Numbered from the stretch's first letter, positions 1 to 11,182 are shown. The stretch is 64,000 nt of DNA from Shewanella xiamenensis (GCF_014647135.1 NZ_BMOP01000004.1:185496-249495), one strand, 5' to 3'. Program-made: numbers and translations. The notes: generated by a model from the letters alone, not told the origin.

Positions 1-746
1 AAAAATAAGTCACCCATTTCGGCCTGCACTTTGGCTTGGTCGAGCGTTGGCTGGTTCACCTCCGCCAGCACTTCCTCAATTTCCTCATGGATTTTTGCCA
101 CAACTGGCTCAAGCTCAGGCCAATCGAACCCAACGCGCGCGACCCGCTGCTGAATTTTGATAGAACGGGATAACGCTGGCTGTGCGCGCGGAATATCATC
201 CAGCACAGAAACCTCGCTTGGTGAAGTCACCCCAGCCGCTAATGCCTTTTGTTCACGCTCGCTGGCTTTGATTGCTTCCCAATTGGCCTTCATCTGCTGA
301 CTACTGGCATCGGCCTCAAACGCGGCTTCACCAAATACATGGGGATGACGGCGGGTGAGTTTGTCGGTGATTTTATTGACGACAGTGCTGAAATCGAACC
401 TGCCCTGCTCTTTACCTAGCTGGCAATAAAATACCACTTGGAATAATAAATCGCCGAGTTCATCGGGTAATTCGTCTAGGGCTAAACGTTCAATCGTGTC
501 GGCCACTTCATAGGCCTCTTCGAGGGTAAAAGGCACTATGGTTTGAAAGGTCTGCGCCTTATCCCAAGGACAACCCGTTTGCGGATCGCGCAGCTTCGCC
601 ATAATCTTCAGTAGCGGCGCAACATCGGTTGCAGAAAGTGCTGTTGCGGGAAGCTCGTTTGGTGATGGCACTTTTGAAGAAGGTTCTTTGGTTGATAGCT
701 CTGTTGCTGAAAGCTCAGTAGTAGAAGGCGTGGTATGGGAAGTCAT
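1..746 (-). CDS. mazG: MazG nucleoside triphosphate pyrophosphohydrolase, 5' part (cut by window edge)
   Basis: The ATG is the complement of 744-746 and the frame stays open to base 1, so about 248 N-terminal residues are present. The translation contains the MazG landmarks LRDPQTGCPWDK, TLEEAYEVADTIE (the EExxE metal-binding type), GDLLFQVVFYCQLGKEQGRF and RRHPHVFGEAAFE, and later DDIPRAQPALSRSIK and GFDWPELEP of the second MazG half. The family hydrolyses (d)NTPs to NMP and pyrophosphate. Odd point: about 45 Thr/Ser/Glu/Pro-rich residues with a repeated TELSAT-like unit precede the conserved domain, whereas E. coli MazG begins almost directly at the domain. No in-frame ATG or GTG was seen between the two. 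Identity is secure; the 3' end is outside the window. Confidence 0.93.
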   Translation of the reverse strand, partial: MTSHTTPSTTELSATELSTKEPSSKVPSPNELPATALSATDVAPLLKIMAKLRDPQTGCPWDKAQTFQTIVPFTLEEAYEVADTIERLALDELPDELGDLLFQVVFYCQLGKEQGRFDFSTVVNKITDKLTRRHPHVFGEAAFEADASSQQMKANWEAIKASEREQKALAAGVTSPSEVSVLDDIPRAQPALSRSIKIQQRVARVGFDWPELEPVVAKIHEEIEEVLAEVNQPTLDQAKVQAEMGDLF

Positions 747-958
747 GCAGATATCCTTTCAAGAGAGTCGACACAGGTGCAGGATGCGTAAACAGGAATA
801 CACTCAAGCTGAGTCGCAACTAAGGCTGTAATAAGGGCAATAAAGCGCTAATGATAAAGTAGCCAAGCTCAAAGTGCTATTTTGCGTCTGAGATTAGGTT
901 TTAGTGAAGAAGATATGCCCATCCGAACTTTCAAAAACCAGCCAATACGCCTACCAAG

Positions 959-1046
959 ATAGTGATGTGATGGACGCCTCAGCTTGCTGTATTATGCTAA
1001 GCTTGAAGCTAACAAATAGTTCAGGAGGTTTCCATCACATCACTAT
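959..1046. repeat. 88-bp element with 16-bp perfect terminal inverted repeats
   Basis: ATAGTGATGTGATGGA at 959-974 is the exact reverse complement of 1031-1046. After a 2-bp mismatch, 4 more bases pair (CCTC with GAGG). A weaker outer pairing joins about 936-947 with 1054-1065. The element lies between mazG (leaving left) and the plcP-like gene (leaving right). There is no T tract typical of a terminator and no coding potential. A small non-autonomous element (MITE or REP type) or a regulatory cruciform are both possible. No second copy was noticed elsewhere in the window. Confidence 0.6.
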
Positions 1047-1056
1047 AGAATCTTGA

Positions 1057-1075
1057 CTGGTTAACATCTGGTTAA
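1057..1075. repeat. direct repeat CTGGTTAA, 11-bp period
   Basis: CTGGTTAA occurs at 1057-1064 and again at 1068-1075, one helical turn apart, just upstream of the Pho-box match. The spacing is what a tandem-binding regulator would use, but I do not recognise the motif. Confidence 0.35.
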
Positions 1076-1084
1076 TCCACCCTG

Positions 1085-1102
1085 TTGTCATCTGCATGTC
1101 AC
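1085..1102 (+). promoter_or_regulatory. Pho box match (PhoB site) upstream of plcP-like/olsF-like operon
   Basis: The sequence TTGTCATCTGCATGTCAC contains two half-sites, TGTCAT and TGTCAC, with starts 11 bp apart. That is the arrangement of the PhoB consensus CTGTCAT-N4-CTGTCAC. Both half-sites are perfect; only the first base and the A/T-rich spacer differ. It lies 75 bp before the start of the downstream gene, whose predicted role in lipid remodelling fits phosphate control. PhoB binding is inferred from the motif only. Confidence 0.6.
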
Positions 1103-1176
1103 TTAAGCTTCATCATTCAGTCAAAGCCCGTCACTAATCTCTAAGGCAGTCAACAGCCGCATAGGGTGAATATGAG

Positions 1177-2271
1177 ATGACTGGAGCTAATTACAGGGGA
1201 CTTGATCGCACGCTTATCGACGCACTTAAGACTCCCCGCAACTCTTCCCGTAACACTCCTTCCAACTCTTCCGACAATGCTCCATCCAGTGTTTACGACA
1301 CTTCCTTCTCAACCCCACATATTGCCAACGCCAGCAACGCCGCAAATAACCAAACCATCACAGTCAACGCCCTTTGGCTATCGGATATCCATCTCGGTTG
1401 TAAGGATTGCAAAGCCGACTATCTGTTAAGCCTATTAAATACAGTGCGTTGTCAGCACTTGTATCTGGTCGGCGATATTGTGGATTTATGGGCGCTCAAA
1501 CGCCGCCTGCACTGGCCCGAGAGCCACAATAAGGTATTGCAAAAGCTGATTGAACTGGCACAAAACGGCACTCAGGTGATGTATCTGCCGGGTAACCATG
1601 ATGAGCTAATCAAGCCCTATGCAGAGCTTACGCTACTAAACATCAAGATTGCTCGCCAACATATTCATCAGGGAATTGGCGGCCACAAACTATTAATGCT
1701 GCATGGCGATCAGTTCGATGCCGATGTTTGCGTTGGCCGCTTCTACGCCATCTTGGGCGATCATCTCTACGACTTGTTGCTATTCCTCAACCGCAATCTC
1801 CATCGCCTGCGAGAGCGTTTAGGCTACCCGTATTGGTCACTCGCCAGCTATATCAAATCCCGCGTTGGCAAGGCGCAGACGGCTATCGCCCGTTTTCGCC
1901 AGGCCGTAGTGAATTATGCGCAGCACTATGATGTGGACGGCGTGATCTGCGGCCATATCCACCAGCCAGAGCTATCGATTCACGCTCGAGATAACCAATA
2001 CAGTACGCCGGATAAACGCCAGATAGTCTATGCCAATGATGGTGACTGGGTAGAAAACTGTAGCCTGATCACCGAAACCTTAAACGGGGAATTACAGCTC
2101 TGCCGCTGGAATGAGCAACACTTAAACCTCGATATTCTGAGCAGTATTGTGCTGGCGAAAACGCCGCCCAAAGCGCCCATTCGAATGCCTACTCAAGCCT
2201 CAAAACCTATTCCCCCAACGGCCACAAACAGCCCCAAACAAACAGAAATCCAACCAAGGGATGTCGCCTAA
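1177..2271 (+). CDS. metallophosphoesterase of the UDP-2,3-diacylglucosamine pyrophosphatase-like family (COG2908), probable PlcP-type phospholipase C
   Basis: This is a calcineurin-type phosphoesterase with the full metal-ligand set: DIHLG (Asp70, His72), GDIVD (Asp100), GNHDE (140-144), HGD (176-178) and GHIH (259-262). The surrounding pattern (LYLVGDIVDLWALKR, PESHN, GDWVEN) resembles PlcP of Sinorhizobium meliloti and marine bacteria, which removes head groups from phospholipids to give diacylglycerol when phosphate is scarce. It resembles genuine LpxH less. The first 60 residues are Ser/Asn/Thr-rich and have no counterpart in the domain. The start is supported by AGGGTGA at 1164-1170, and no later in-frame ATG precedes the domain. 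It ends 2 bases before the OlsF-like gene, so the two are probably co-translated. Fold is certain; substrate is inferred. Confidence 0.8.
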   Translation: MTGANYRGLDRTLIDALKTPRNSSRNTPSNSSDNAPSSVYDTSFSTPHIANASNAANNQTITVNALWLSDIHLGCKDCKADYLLSLLNTVRCQHLYLVGDIVDLWALKRRLHWPESHNKVLQKLIELAQNGTQVMYLPGNHDELIKPYAELTLLNIKIARQHIHQGIGGHKLLMLHGDQFDADVCVGRFYAILGDHLYDLLLFLNRNLHRLRERLGYPYWSLASYIKSRVGKAQTAIARFRQAVVNYAQHYDVDGVICGHIHQPELSIHARDNQYSTPDKRQIVYANDGDWVENCSLITETLNGELQLCRWNEQHLNLDILSSIVLAKTPPKAPIRMPTQASKPIPPTATNSPKQTEIQPRDVA

Positions 2272-2273
2272 TC

Positions 2274-4178
2274 ATGAATCAATTAACTCCTCATACCCCA
2301 AACACTGAATCATTAAGTCCTAACACATTAAGCGCCAACGCTTTAACTCAGAGCACGGCCAGCGGATCAGCAGCCATGCTAATGCCTACCTTAAAAGCCA
2401 GTACGATGATCTTTACCGTCGATAATGTGGTGGAGCAAAACCTGCCCGCCCTCAAGGACAAACCCTGGTTAGCCAAGCCGACTAAGGCCATGCTGCGTTA
2501 CCTGTTGAATGAAAAACAATGTAACGAGATAGCCAATCAGTTTGCCTATCTGCAAGGGGTCGATTTTGTCGAGCAAGTGCTCGCCAGCTTCGATTTTAGC
2601 TTTACAGTGCCCGCCAACGAGGTCGAAAATATTCCCTGCGAGGGCCGCGTGGTGATCTTCGCCAATCATCCGATTGGCTCCCTCGATGCCCTCGCCCTGA
2701 TTAAACTCATCAGCGAAATTCGCCCCGATATCAAGGTTGTAGCGAACGAGCTCCTGATGGCGCTCGAGCCTTTGCATTCGATCCTGCTGCCAGTGCGTAA
2801 TATGACGGGCGGCACACCGAAACAGCACCTCGAAAAAATCCATCAGCATCTGCGCAATGAAGGCGCGGTACTGATTTTCCCGTCGGGGGAAGTCTCTCGA
2901 CTGCGTCCGAGCGGCGTGCGCGATACCCAGTGGTACTCGGGCTTTTTAAAGATGGCGATTTCCTGTAATGCGCCGCTGCTGCCAATCTTTTTGGATGCCA
3001 AAAATTCTGCCACCTTCTACGGCGCCTCGATGATTTACAAACCCTTAGCCACACTGCTACTGGTCAAGGAGATGTTTAAACAGGCCAAACGTAATATGCC
3101 CATTCGTATCGGCGAGCTTATTCCGAATGAAGCTGTGCGCTCGATGGATTTTCCGCTAAAAACCAAGATAAAACTGCTTAAAAATCATCTGTATCGCATC
3201 GGTAAAGATAAAGACCCGCTGTTTATCACCCAAAGCGCCATCGCCCACCCGGAGTCGCGCCGAGAGTTGCAGGCCGCGCTGCAACAATGTGAACTCCTCG
3301 GTGAAACCCAAGATAACAAGCTGATTTATTTGTATCAGCATCAGGACAGCAACCCCATCATGCGCGAAATTGGCCGCCTGCGGGAAATTGCCTTTCGCGC
3401 CGTCGGCGAAGGCACGGGCAAGCGCCGCGATATCGATAAATACGATTCCTACTACCAACATCTGGTGCTGTGGGATAAAGAACAGTTTGAAATTGTCGGC
3501 GCCTATCGTTTCGCCAGCGGCGAGCAAGTGCTAAATCGCTACGGCGACAACGCCCTCTACAGCCAATCCCTGTTCCAATATGCCGATGGTTTTATGCCCT
3601 TTGTTAAACAAGGCTTAGAACTTGGCCGCAGTTTTGTGCAGCCCAAATATTGGGGCAAACGCAGTCTCGACTACCTCTGGTTTGGCATTGGCGCCTTCCT
3701 CGCTAAACACCCTGAATACCGCTACCTGTTTGGCCCAGTGTCCATCAGCAATCAACTGCCTGGGAGCGCGCGGGAGATGCTAGTGCATTTCTACTCCAAG
3801 GAGTTTGCGCCAGCAGAGCAGCTCGCGGTATCCATGTCGCCCTTTGGACTATCCAAGCAGCGCAAATTGCAGTTGGATGAAATCTATTCGGGCGAGGATT
3901 ACCAAAGCCACTTTAAGCAGCTAAAACAAATGCTGGCGAGTATGGGCGCCGCGGTGCCAACCCTGTACAAGCAGTATGGCGAGCTGTGTAAGCAGGATGG
4001 GGTGAAGTTTCTCGCCTTTGGTATCGATGCCGATTTTGGCGACTGTGTCGATGGTTTGGTTCTGGTCGATACCCATAAACTCAAGAGGAAAAAGTATCAA
4101 CGTTATATCGGTGCTCATTTACCTGAAGACTTACGCAATCCTTTGATGGCTGAAGATGGATCAGACGAGCAGGATTAA
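2274..4178 (+). CDS. two-domain acyltransferase (PlsC-like plus GNAT/hemolysin-type), OlsF-like ornithine lipid synthase candidate
   Basis: The 634-residue protein has an N-terminal lysophospholipid-acyltransferase domain with the catalytic NHPIGSLD motif (His132, Asp138) and FPSGEVSR (202-208). A C-terminal half (about 330-560) resembles the OlsB/GNAT acyl-ACP-dependent N-acyltransferase, with RLREIAFRAVGEG, DKYDSYYQHLVLWD and YLWFGIGAFL. That order is that of OlsF, where the C-terminal domain makes lyso-ornithine lipid and the N-terminal domain adds the second acyl chain. No hydrophobic membrane span is obvious. The gene follows the phosphoesterase by 2 bp behind a shared Pho-box promoter, fitting replacement of phospholipids by a phosphorus-free lipid. 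Ornithine as substrate is an inference; generic databases may call it a hemolysin-like acyltransferase. Confidence 0.75.
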   Translation: MNQLTPHTPNTESLSPNTLSANALTQSTASGSAAMLMPTLKASTMIFTVDNVVEQNLPALKDKPWLAKPTKAMLRYLLNEKQCNEIANQFAYLQGVDFVEQVLASFDFSFTVPANEVENIPCEGRVVIFANHPIGSLDALALIKLISEIRPDIKVVANELLMALEPLHSILLPVRNMTGGTPKQHLEKIHQHLRNEGAVLIFPSGEVSRLRPSGVRDTQWYSGFLKMAISCNAPLLPIFLDAKNSATFYGASMIYKPLATLLLVKEMFKQAKRNMPIRIGELIPNEAVRSMDFPLKTKIKLLKNHLYRIGKDKDPLFITQSAIAHPESRRELQAALQQCELLGETQDNKLIYLYQHQDSNPIMREIGRLREIAFRAVGEGTGKRRDIDKYDSYYQHLVLWDKEQFEIVGAYRFASGEQVLNRYGDNALYSQSLFQYADGFMPFVKQGLELGRSFVQPKYWGKRSLDYLWFGIGAFLAKHPEYRYLFGPVSISNQLPGSAREMLVHFYSKEFAPAEQLAVSMSPFGLSKQRKLQLDEIYSGEDYQSHFKQLKQMLASMGAAVPTLYKQYGELCKQDGVKFLAFGIDADFGDCVDGLVLVDTHKLKRKKYQRYIGAHLPEDLRNPLMAEDGSDEQD

Positions 4179-4277
4179 GCATAATCCTGTTTAAGGTATT
4201 GGCTAAATAAACATCGGTCTGTTATAAGTATCTGTAATACAGTGCATTAAGGATACATATCCTTGTAAGGGTTTATC

Positions 4278-4709
4278 ATGCCGATCATTATCGCCGATAT
4301 TATGCGTACCCGAGTCGTCACAGTCGAAATGGACGATCGTTTAACCGTGGCGAAGGAGATTTTCGAGCAGGCAAACTTCCACCATCTGCTGGTGGTGGAT
4401 GAATATAAACTCGAAGGCGTGTTGTCGGAGCGCGACTTGTTGCGTGCTATCAGTCCGAATCTGGGCAGCAGCGCCGAAACCTCGAAAGATCTCGAAACCC
4501 TACAAAAACGCGTCCATCAAGTAATGACCCGCAATCCGGTGACCGTAGCGCCACATGTGTCGCTCGATGTCGCCAGCCGTACCTTGCTGGAACACAATAT
4601 TGGTTGTTTACCCGTACTGGAAAACGGCGATCTGGTGGGGATAGTGACCTGGAAGGATTTACTACGTGCCTATTGTGAACACAATGAGGTGAATGAAAGC
4701 GAGTGCTAA
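4278..4709 (+). CDS. CBS-domain-pair protein
   Basis: This 143-residue protein consists almost entirely of two CBS motifs. The first starts at DIMRTRVVTVEMDDRLTVA with GVLSERDLLRA; the second starts at VHQVMTRNPVTVAPHVSLD with GIVTWKDLLRA. Paired CBS domains bind adenosyl ligands such as AMP, ATP or SAM and act as energy or ligand sensors. No catalytic or transport domain is fused, so it probably works through a partner I cannot identify. A start-proximal TTGTAAGGG gives a usable ribosome site. The stop codon lies inside the loop of the terminator hairpin that follows. Confidence 0.88.
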   Translation: MPIIIADIMRTRVVTVEMDDRLTVAKEIFEQANFHHLLVVDEYKLEGVLSERDLLRAISPNLGSSAETSKDLETLQKRVHQVMTRNPVTVAPHVSLDVASRTLLEHNIGCLPVLENGDLVGIVTWKDLLRAYCEHNEVNESEC

Positions 4710-4723
4710 CGGCACTCGCTTTC
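4696..4723 (+). terminator. terminator of CBS gene
   Basis: GCGAGTGC at 4699-4706 pairs with GCACTCGC at 4712-4719, followed by a short T run. The TAA stop of the CBS gene (4707-4709) is in the loop. The convergent permease gene ends at 4735. Confidence 0.6.
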
Positions 4724-4734
4724 GACTTTATAAA

Positions 4735-6087
4735 CTAGATTGCCCAGCCGCCCATATAGAAGGCAACAAGGCCCAGCGTAATGGCGAGTACGCCTAACTT
4801 AAGTTGACGAATTTCACCGCTAAAAATACGGCCAACCACTAAAGTCACAAACCCGAGCATAATACCGGTCACAATGTTACAGCTGAGGATGATGAACACA
4901 GCGCAGGTTAAGCCCGCCATCGCATCGACCTTGTCATTAAAGTCCAGCTTAGTCACATTGCTGAGCATCAATAGCCCCACATACATCAGCGCAGGCGCAG
5001 TGGCATAAGCCGGCACCAAATAGCTGAGCGGAGCAAGGAATACCATTAGCAGGAATAATCCGCCCACTATGGTCGCGGTTAAACCCGTCTTACCGCCCGC
5101 CGCCGTACCCGCTGCCGATTCGATATACACGGCCGCAGGTGCGCCGCCAACGATACCCGCAAACATGCTGCTGACAGAATCCGAAGTTAATGCCTTGCCA
5201 CCGCCAACGATATTATCGTCTTTATCCAGCAGATTAGCTTGACCCGCTACCGCACGGATGGTGCCGGTGGCATCAAAAATCGCCGTCATCACCAGTGCGA
5301 GTACAATCGGTAATACCACCGGATTCAAGGCGCCCATAATATCCATTTGGCCAATCAGCGAGTGCTCAGAGGTAAAATCAGGCACGGCGAATAAACCTTG
5401 GAATTTCACGCTTGGATCAAACACTAACCCGAACAGGGATAGGCCGATAATCACCAGTAAAATCCCGCCGGGTACGCCGCGACGCTCTAAACCAATCGTC
5501 GCCGCTAAACCCAGCACGGTCGCGATAACGGGCAGGCTGTTAATGTCGCCTAACTTCACGGGCAGACCCGCGTCATTGGCCACAATCAACTGCACACTGT
5601 TAGTGGCAATTAAGAGTAAAAACAAGCCAATACCTATGCCTGTACCATGGGCAATCCCCTTGGGTAGGTTAGCCAGCACCCATTGACGCACACCCGTAAC
5701 GCTCACGATGGTAAAAATCACGCCCATCCAAAAGATGGCGCCTAAGGTGACAGGGATACTCATGCCCTGACCTAACACCAAGCCGAAGGCGGTAAAGGCG
5801 GTGAGTGAAATCGCACAACCAATGGCCATGGGCAGATTCGCCCAGAGTCCCATCAGCAGCGAGCCAAAGGAGGCAATTAAACAGGTAGCGACGAACACGG
5901 CACCAGGGTCGAATCCGGCTTTGCCTAACATATTGGGTACCACAATCACTGAGTACACCATAGCGAGGAAGGTGGTTAACCCTGCAATCACTTCTTGGCG
6001 AACTGTGCTACCACGTTGTTGAATTGAAAAAAAACGGTTCAGAAACGAACCAGAGGGTACGGCTGTTGAACTCAATTGCTCAGACAT
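4735..6087 (-). CDS. NCS2 family purine permease (AzgA/PbuG-type)
   Basis: The 450-residue polytopic membrane protein has about 12-14 hydrophobic segments. It begins with the AzgA-family signature [36 protein letters not shown] and contains [21 protein letters not shown] and [22 protein letters not shown]. Members are proton symporters for adenine, guanine or hypoxanthine. Which base this one carries cannot be read from the sequence. It is a single gene, convergent with the CBS gene. The 0.5-kb divergent region to torE must hold its promoter. Confidence 0.88.
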   Translation of the reverse strand: MSEQLSSTAVPSGSFLNRFFSIQQRGSTVRQEVIAGLTTFLAMVYSVIVVPNMLGKAGFDPGAVFVATCLIASFGSLLMGLWANLPMAIGCAISLTAFTAFGLVLGQGMSIPVTLGAIFWMGVIFTIVSVTGVRQWVLANLPKGIAHGTGIGIGLFLLLIATNSVQLIVANDAGLPVKLGDINSLPVIATVLGLAATIGLERRGVPGGILLVIIGLSLFGLVFDPSVKFQGLFAVPDFTSEHSLIGQMDIMGALNPVVLPIVLALVMTAIFDATGTIRAVAGQANLLDKDDNIVGGGKALTSDSVSSMFAGIVGGAPAAVYIESAAGTAAGGKTGLTATIVGGLFLLMVFLAPLSYLVPAYATAPALMYVGLLMLSNVTKLDFNDKVDAMAGLTCAVFIILSCNIVTGIMLGFVTLVVGRIFSGEIRQLKLGVLAITLGLVAFYMGGWAI

Positions 6088-6489
6088 ATCTTGTTATACC
6101 TTGTGATCTCTTAAAATAGGGTCGATACCAATTGGTTTTACCATTGGCGACGCCGGCTGCGGCAGATTAGAGCCCCAAATCCAATGACTTGGGTGAGAGA
6201 TCCACATCATTCTCCTACATCGGGAAAAATCCATGATCTGCAAGCAGTGACGCTTTGCCCAGTTAAAATCACTTTAACCATGCAAACGCAGCCTTTGTTG
6301 GCCGCGGATAATACTGTAAACGCCGCCAGATAGCTAAGACCTCGCCTGCACTTCAGTAAATAATTAGCCAAAAAAGTCAAAATCAGTGTTTAAAAAAACA
6401 CCTAAACTGCATATCAAACTGCCGATAGCGATCACAGAAATAAGATTAACGCTCTGTCAGTAAAACAAAAAATGATGGGATTTTTAAAA
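6088..6489. other. intergenic region between purine permease and torECAD
   Basis: About 400 bases hold no ORF of note. They must contain the leftward permease promoter. I found no convincing purine riboswitch fold or PurR operator. The TorR-type boxes lie at its right end. Confidence 0.5.
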
Positions 6490-6509
6490 TTTTCATAATT
6501 TTTCATATA
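6490..6509 (+). promoter_or_regulatory. TorR box pair upstream of torECAD
   Basis: TTCATA occurs at 6492-6497 and 6502-6507, exactly 10 bp apart, within TTCATAATTTTTCATATAT. E. coli TorR binds decameric boxes of consensus CTGTTCATAT repeated at about 10 bp. A nearly identical pair precedes torR at 16360-16378. The site is about 95 bp before the torE start, a fitting position for an activator. Confidence 0.7.
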
Positions 6510-6604
6510 TTGTCAAAGCCCATTCATCCCAACAGGCAAGTCCATTCACATCTCCCCTTTATAGTGCTCCCATCAAAAATCGCTTTCGAACGGAGCTCTT
6601 CCCA

Positions 6605-6775
6605 ATGACAAAGCCCACCATGCAAACATCGGATAAGTCCTCACGCAGCAATGAGTTAAAGGCGCTGGGATTCATCATTTTCATACTCTTTCCCGCACTG
6701 ACTATCGCGGGGATCAGTCTCTACGGTTTCATCATTTGGATGATCCAAGCCTTCGGCGGCGTTGTCGGCCACTAA
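6605..6775 (+). CDS. torE: TorE, small NapE/TorE-family membrane protein
   Basis: This 56-residue ORF reads MTKPTMQTSDKSS, then SNELKALGFIIFILFPALTI, and ends in WMIQAFGGVVGH. It has one transmembrane helix at about residues 19-45, preceded by a polar Ser/Lys-rich tail. It matches the NapE/TorE family, which is encoded first in Shewanella torECAD and in nap operons. ACGGAG lies upstream as ribosome site. It ends 26 bp before torC. TorE is thought to support electron transfer or assembly of the TMAO reductase chain; its biochemical role is not settled. Confidence 0.88.
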   Translation: MTKPTMQTSDKSSRSNELKALGFIIFILFPALTIAGISLYGFIIWMIQAFGGVVGH

Positions 6776-6801
6776 TTCACTGATACTTTGAGGACGCTAT
6801 T

Positions 6802-7980
6802 ATGAAGTGGTTAATCAACCTCTGGCGCACACTAAACAAACCCACAAAAGCTCTCACCTTAGGCGCTGTCAGCATCAGTGCTTTTATCATGGGCATCATC
6901 TTCTGGGGCGGATTTAACACCGCATTGGAAGCCACCAACACCGAAGCCTTCTGTATTAGCTGCCACAGTATGGAAAGCAAGCCTTACCAAGAGTTACAGG
7001 AAACTGTGCATTGGTCGAATCATTCAGGTGTGCGCGCCACCTGCCCCGACTGCCACGTGCCCCACAACTGGAGCCGTAAGATTGCCCGTAAGATGGAAGC
7101 TTCCCACGATGTTTGGGGCTGGTTATTCAATACGGTCAACACCCCTGAAAAATTTGAAGCTAAGCGCCTAGAAATGGCGAGCCGCGAATGGAAACGTTTC
7201 GATCGCGACAATTCTCTGGCCTGTAAAAACTGCCACAACTACAACTCGATGAAGTGGGAAAGCATGTCACCACTGGCGCAAAAACAAATGAAACGTGCCG
7301 CCGAAATCGACCAAAGCTGTATCGATTGCCACAAAGGCATTGCCCACCATTTACCTGAAATGGGCACGGCCCGCGCACCCGAACTCATCGCCGAAGTGGG
7401 CGCAGGTGTCAGCTCAGTCGAAACCAACCAAACCTACTACAGCGCCCTGACTAAGCCACTGTTCTTTAGTGAAAAAGGTGACGTTGAAGCCGGTACCTTA
7501 AACGTAGCCACTAAAGTCAAAGTGCTCGAAACCCAAGGTAAGCGTATCAAAATTGGTATCGATGGCTGGCGTAAGAAAATCGGCGCAGGCCGCGTGATCT
7601 ACATGGACTTTGGCGTGAACATTCTGTCGGCGCAGTTAAGTAAAGATGCAGCAGAAACCGAAGGTGTTATCCAAACCTTTGAAGAGAAAGAAGACCCCAT
7701 GACAGGCCTGAAATGGCAACGGGTTGAAGCCCAAATCTGGACCGATAAGGATTACCTGCTCACCGAGCTGCAACCACTCTGGGGATATGCCCGCGATACG
7801 TTCCGCTCAAGCTGTAGTGTGTGCCACACCCAGCCAGATGAAGCGCATTTCGATGCCAATACCTGGCCTGGCATGTTCCAAGGCATGTTGGCCTTCGTGA
7901 ACATGGACCAAGACACCCAAGCGCTGGTGCAGAAATATCTGCAGGAACATTCGTCAACCTTCGTGAAAAAAGAGCACTAA
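6802..7980 (+). CDS. torC: TorC, membrane-anchored pentahaem c-type cytochrome
   Basis: This 392-residue NapC/NirT-family quinol dehydrogenase has an N-terminal membrane anchor (about residues 17-38). Four CxxCH haem sites follow in the NapC-like domain at Cys51, Cys81, Cys141 and Cys173, and a fifth (CSVCH at 338) lies in the C-terminal domain. The fifth haem is what separates TorC from tetrahaem NapC. It passes electrons from menaquinol to TorA in the periplasm. In E. coli apo-TorC also inhibits TorS, linking maturation to operon expression. It sits between torE and torA in one operon. Confidence 0.96.
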   Translation: MKWLINLWRTLNKPTKALTLGAVSISAFIMGIIFWGGFNTALEATNTEAFCISCHSMESKPYQELQETVHWSNHSGVRATCPDCHVPHNWSRKIARKMEASHDVWGWLFNTVNTPEKFEAKRLEMASREWKRFDRDNSLACKNCHNYNSMKWESMSPLAQKQMKRAAEIDQSCIDCHKGIAHHLPEMGTARAPELIAEVGAGVSSVETNQTYYSALTKPLFFSEKGDVEAGTLNVATKVKVLETQGKRIKIGIDGWRKKIGAGRVIYMDFGVNILSAQLSKDAAETEGVIQTFEEKEDPMTGLKWQRVEAQIWTDKDYLLTELQPLWGYARDTFRSSCSVCHTQPDEAHFDANTWPGMFQGMLAFVNMDQDTQALVQKYLQEHSSTFVKKEH

Positions 7981-10485
<2,505 letters not shown>

Positions 10486-10552
10486 CCGAGCCCACAAGGC
10501 GATGCGCCTAGTTAACTAGACGCATGCCACTGTTAATCTTGAGGAATATGCA

Positions 10553-11182
10553 ATGAGCAACGTCGATATCAATCATGCCAGAGCCTTAGTGTATCAGCTG
10601 CTGTCTTCTCTGTTTGCCCGTGAAATTGATGAGCAGCGCCTTAAGCAACTCACCAGTGAGCAAGCGCAGCAATTCTGGACGCAACTGGGCTATGCACCCG
10701 AGTTTAGTGCGCCGGTGGCCAGCATACAAAAGGTGCTGAATGGCTTAACGAGCGATGAAGCCTTGCTCGAACTTGCCGCCGATTATTGCGGTTTATTCCT
10801 CGTAGGCACAAAGCACAGCGCCTCGCCCTATGCCAGCTTGTACTTGAGTCGCGAGGAAGAACCCTTGCTATTTGGGCAGCAGCATCAACAAATGAGCGAG
10901 TTTTTACACCAGAGTAAACTGCAAGTGCAGAGTCACTTCCCTGAACCTGCCGACCACTTAGCCGTAATGCTTGCCTATATGGGACACTTAACTTGTCACA
11001 GTGAAGATGCTGCCCAGTTAAGCTTCCTAAACGCTTGTATAGACTCTTGGTTATCAAAGTTTGTCGCTAAGGTCGTTGAGTGCGATAGCAAGCACCGCAA
11101 TGGCTTTTACAGCGCTCTCGCCACGCTGACGCTGGCTTGGGTGCAGCAAGATAAACAGCAGTTAGAACAGGGAATGCATTAA
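10553..11182 (+). CDS. torD: TorD, cytoplasmic chaperone for TorA
   Basis: The 209-residue all-helical TorD-family protein has the conserved [15 protein letters not shown] segment (the E-x-x-x-DH family motif) and [11 protein letters not shown]. It binds the TorA twin-arginine leader and apo-core, protecting it until the molybdenum cofactor is inserted. TTGAGGAAT upstream provides the ribosome site. It is last in torECAD and is followed after 110 bp by a strong terminator. Confidence 0.95.
   Translation: MSNVDINHARALVYQLLSSLFAREIDEQRLKQLTSEQAQQFWTQLGYAPEFSAPVASIQKVLNGLTSDEALLELAADYCGLFLVGTKHSASPYASLYLSREEEPLLFGQQHQQMSEFLHQSKLQVQSHFPEPADHLAVMLAYMGHLTCHSEDAAQLSFLNACIDSWLSKFVAKVVECDSKHRNGFYSALATLTLAWVQQDKQQLEQGMH

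Noticed and set aside
959..1075. Possible integron attC site (CGCCTC, GCTAAC and AACAAATAGTT-like segments)
   Set aside because: The core sites are not in the attC order, no integrase or cassette is present, and the perfect outer ends fit a simple hairpin element better.
1119..1133. GTCA repeats after the Pho box as a second Pho site
   Set aside because: Spacing is 10 instead of 11 bp and only four bases match per half.
2731..3054. Open frame on the - strand inside the OlsF-like gene
   Set aside because: It lies fully within a well-supported acyltransferase gene, has Arg/Ser-rich unnatural composition and no ribosome site.
6088..6489. Purine riboswitch upstream of the NCS2 permease
   Set aside because: I could not find the paired helices and conserved loop pattern of the class; such riboswitches are also uncommon in this group.
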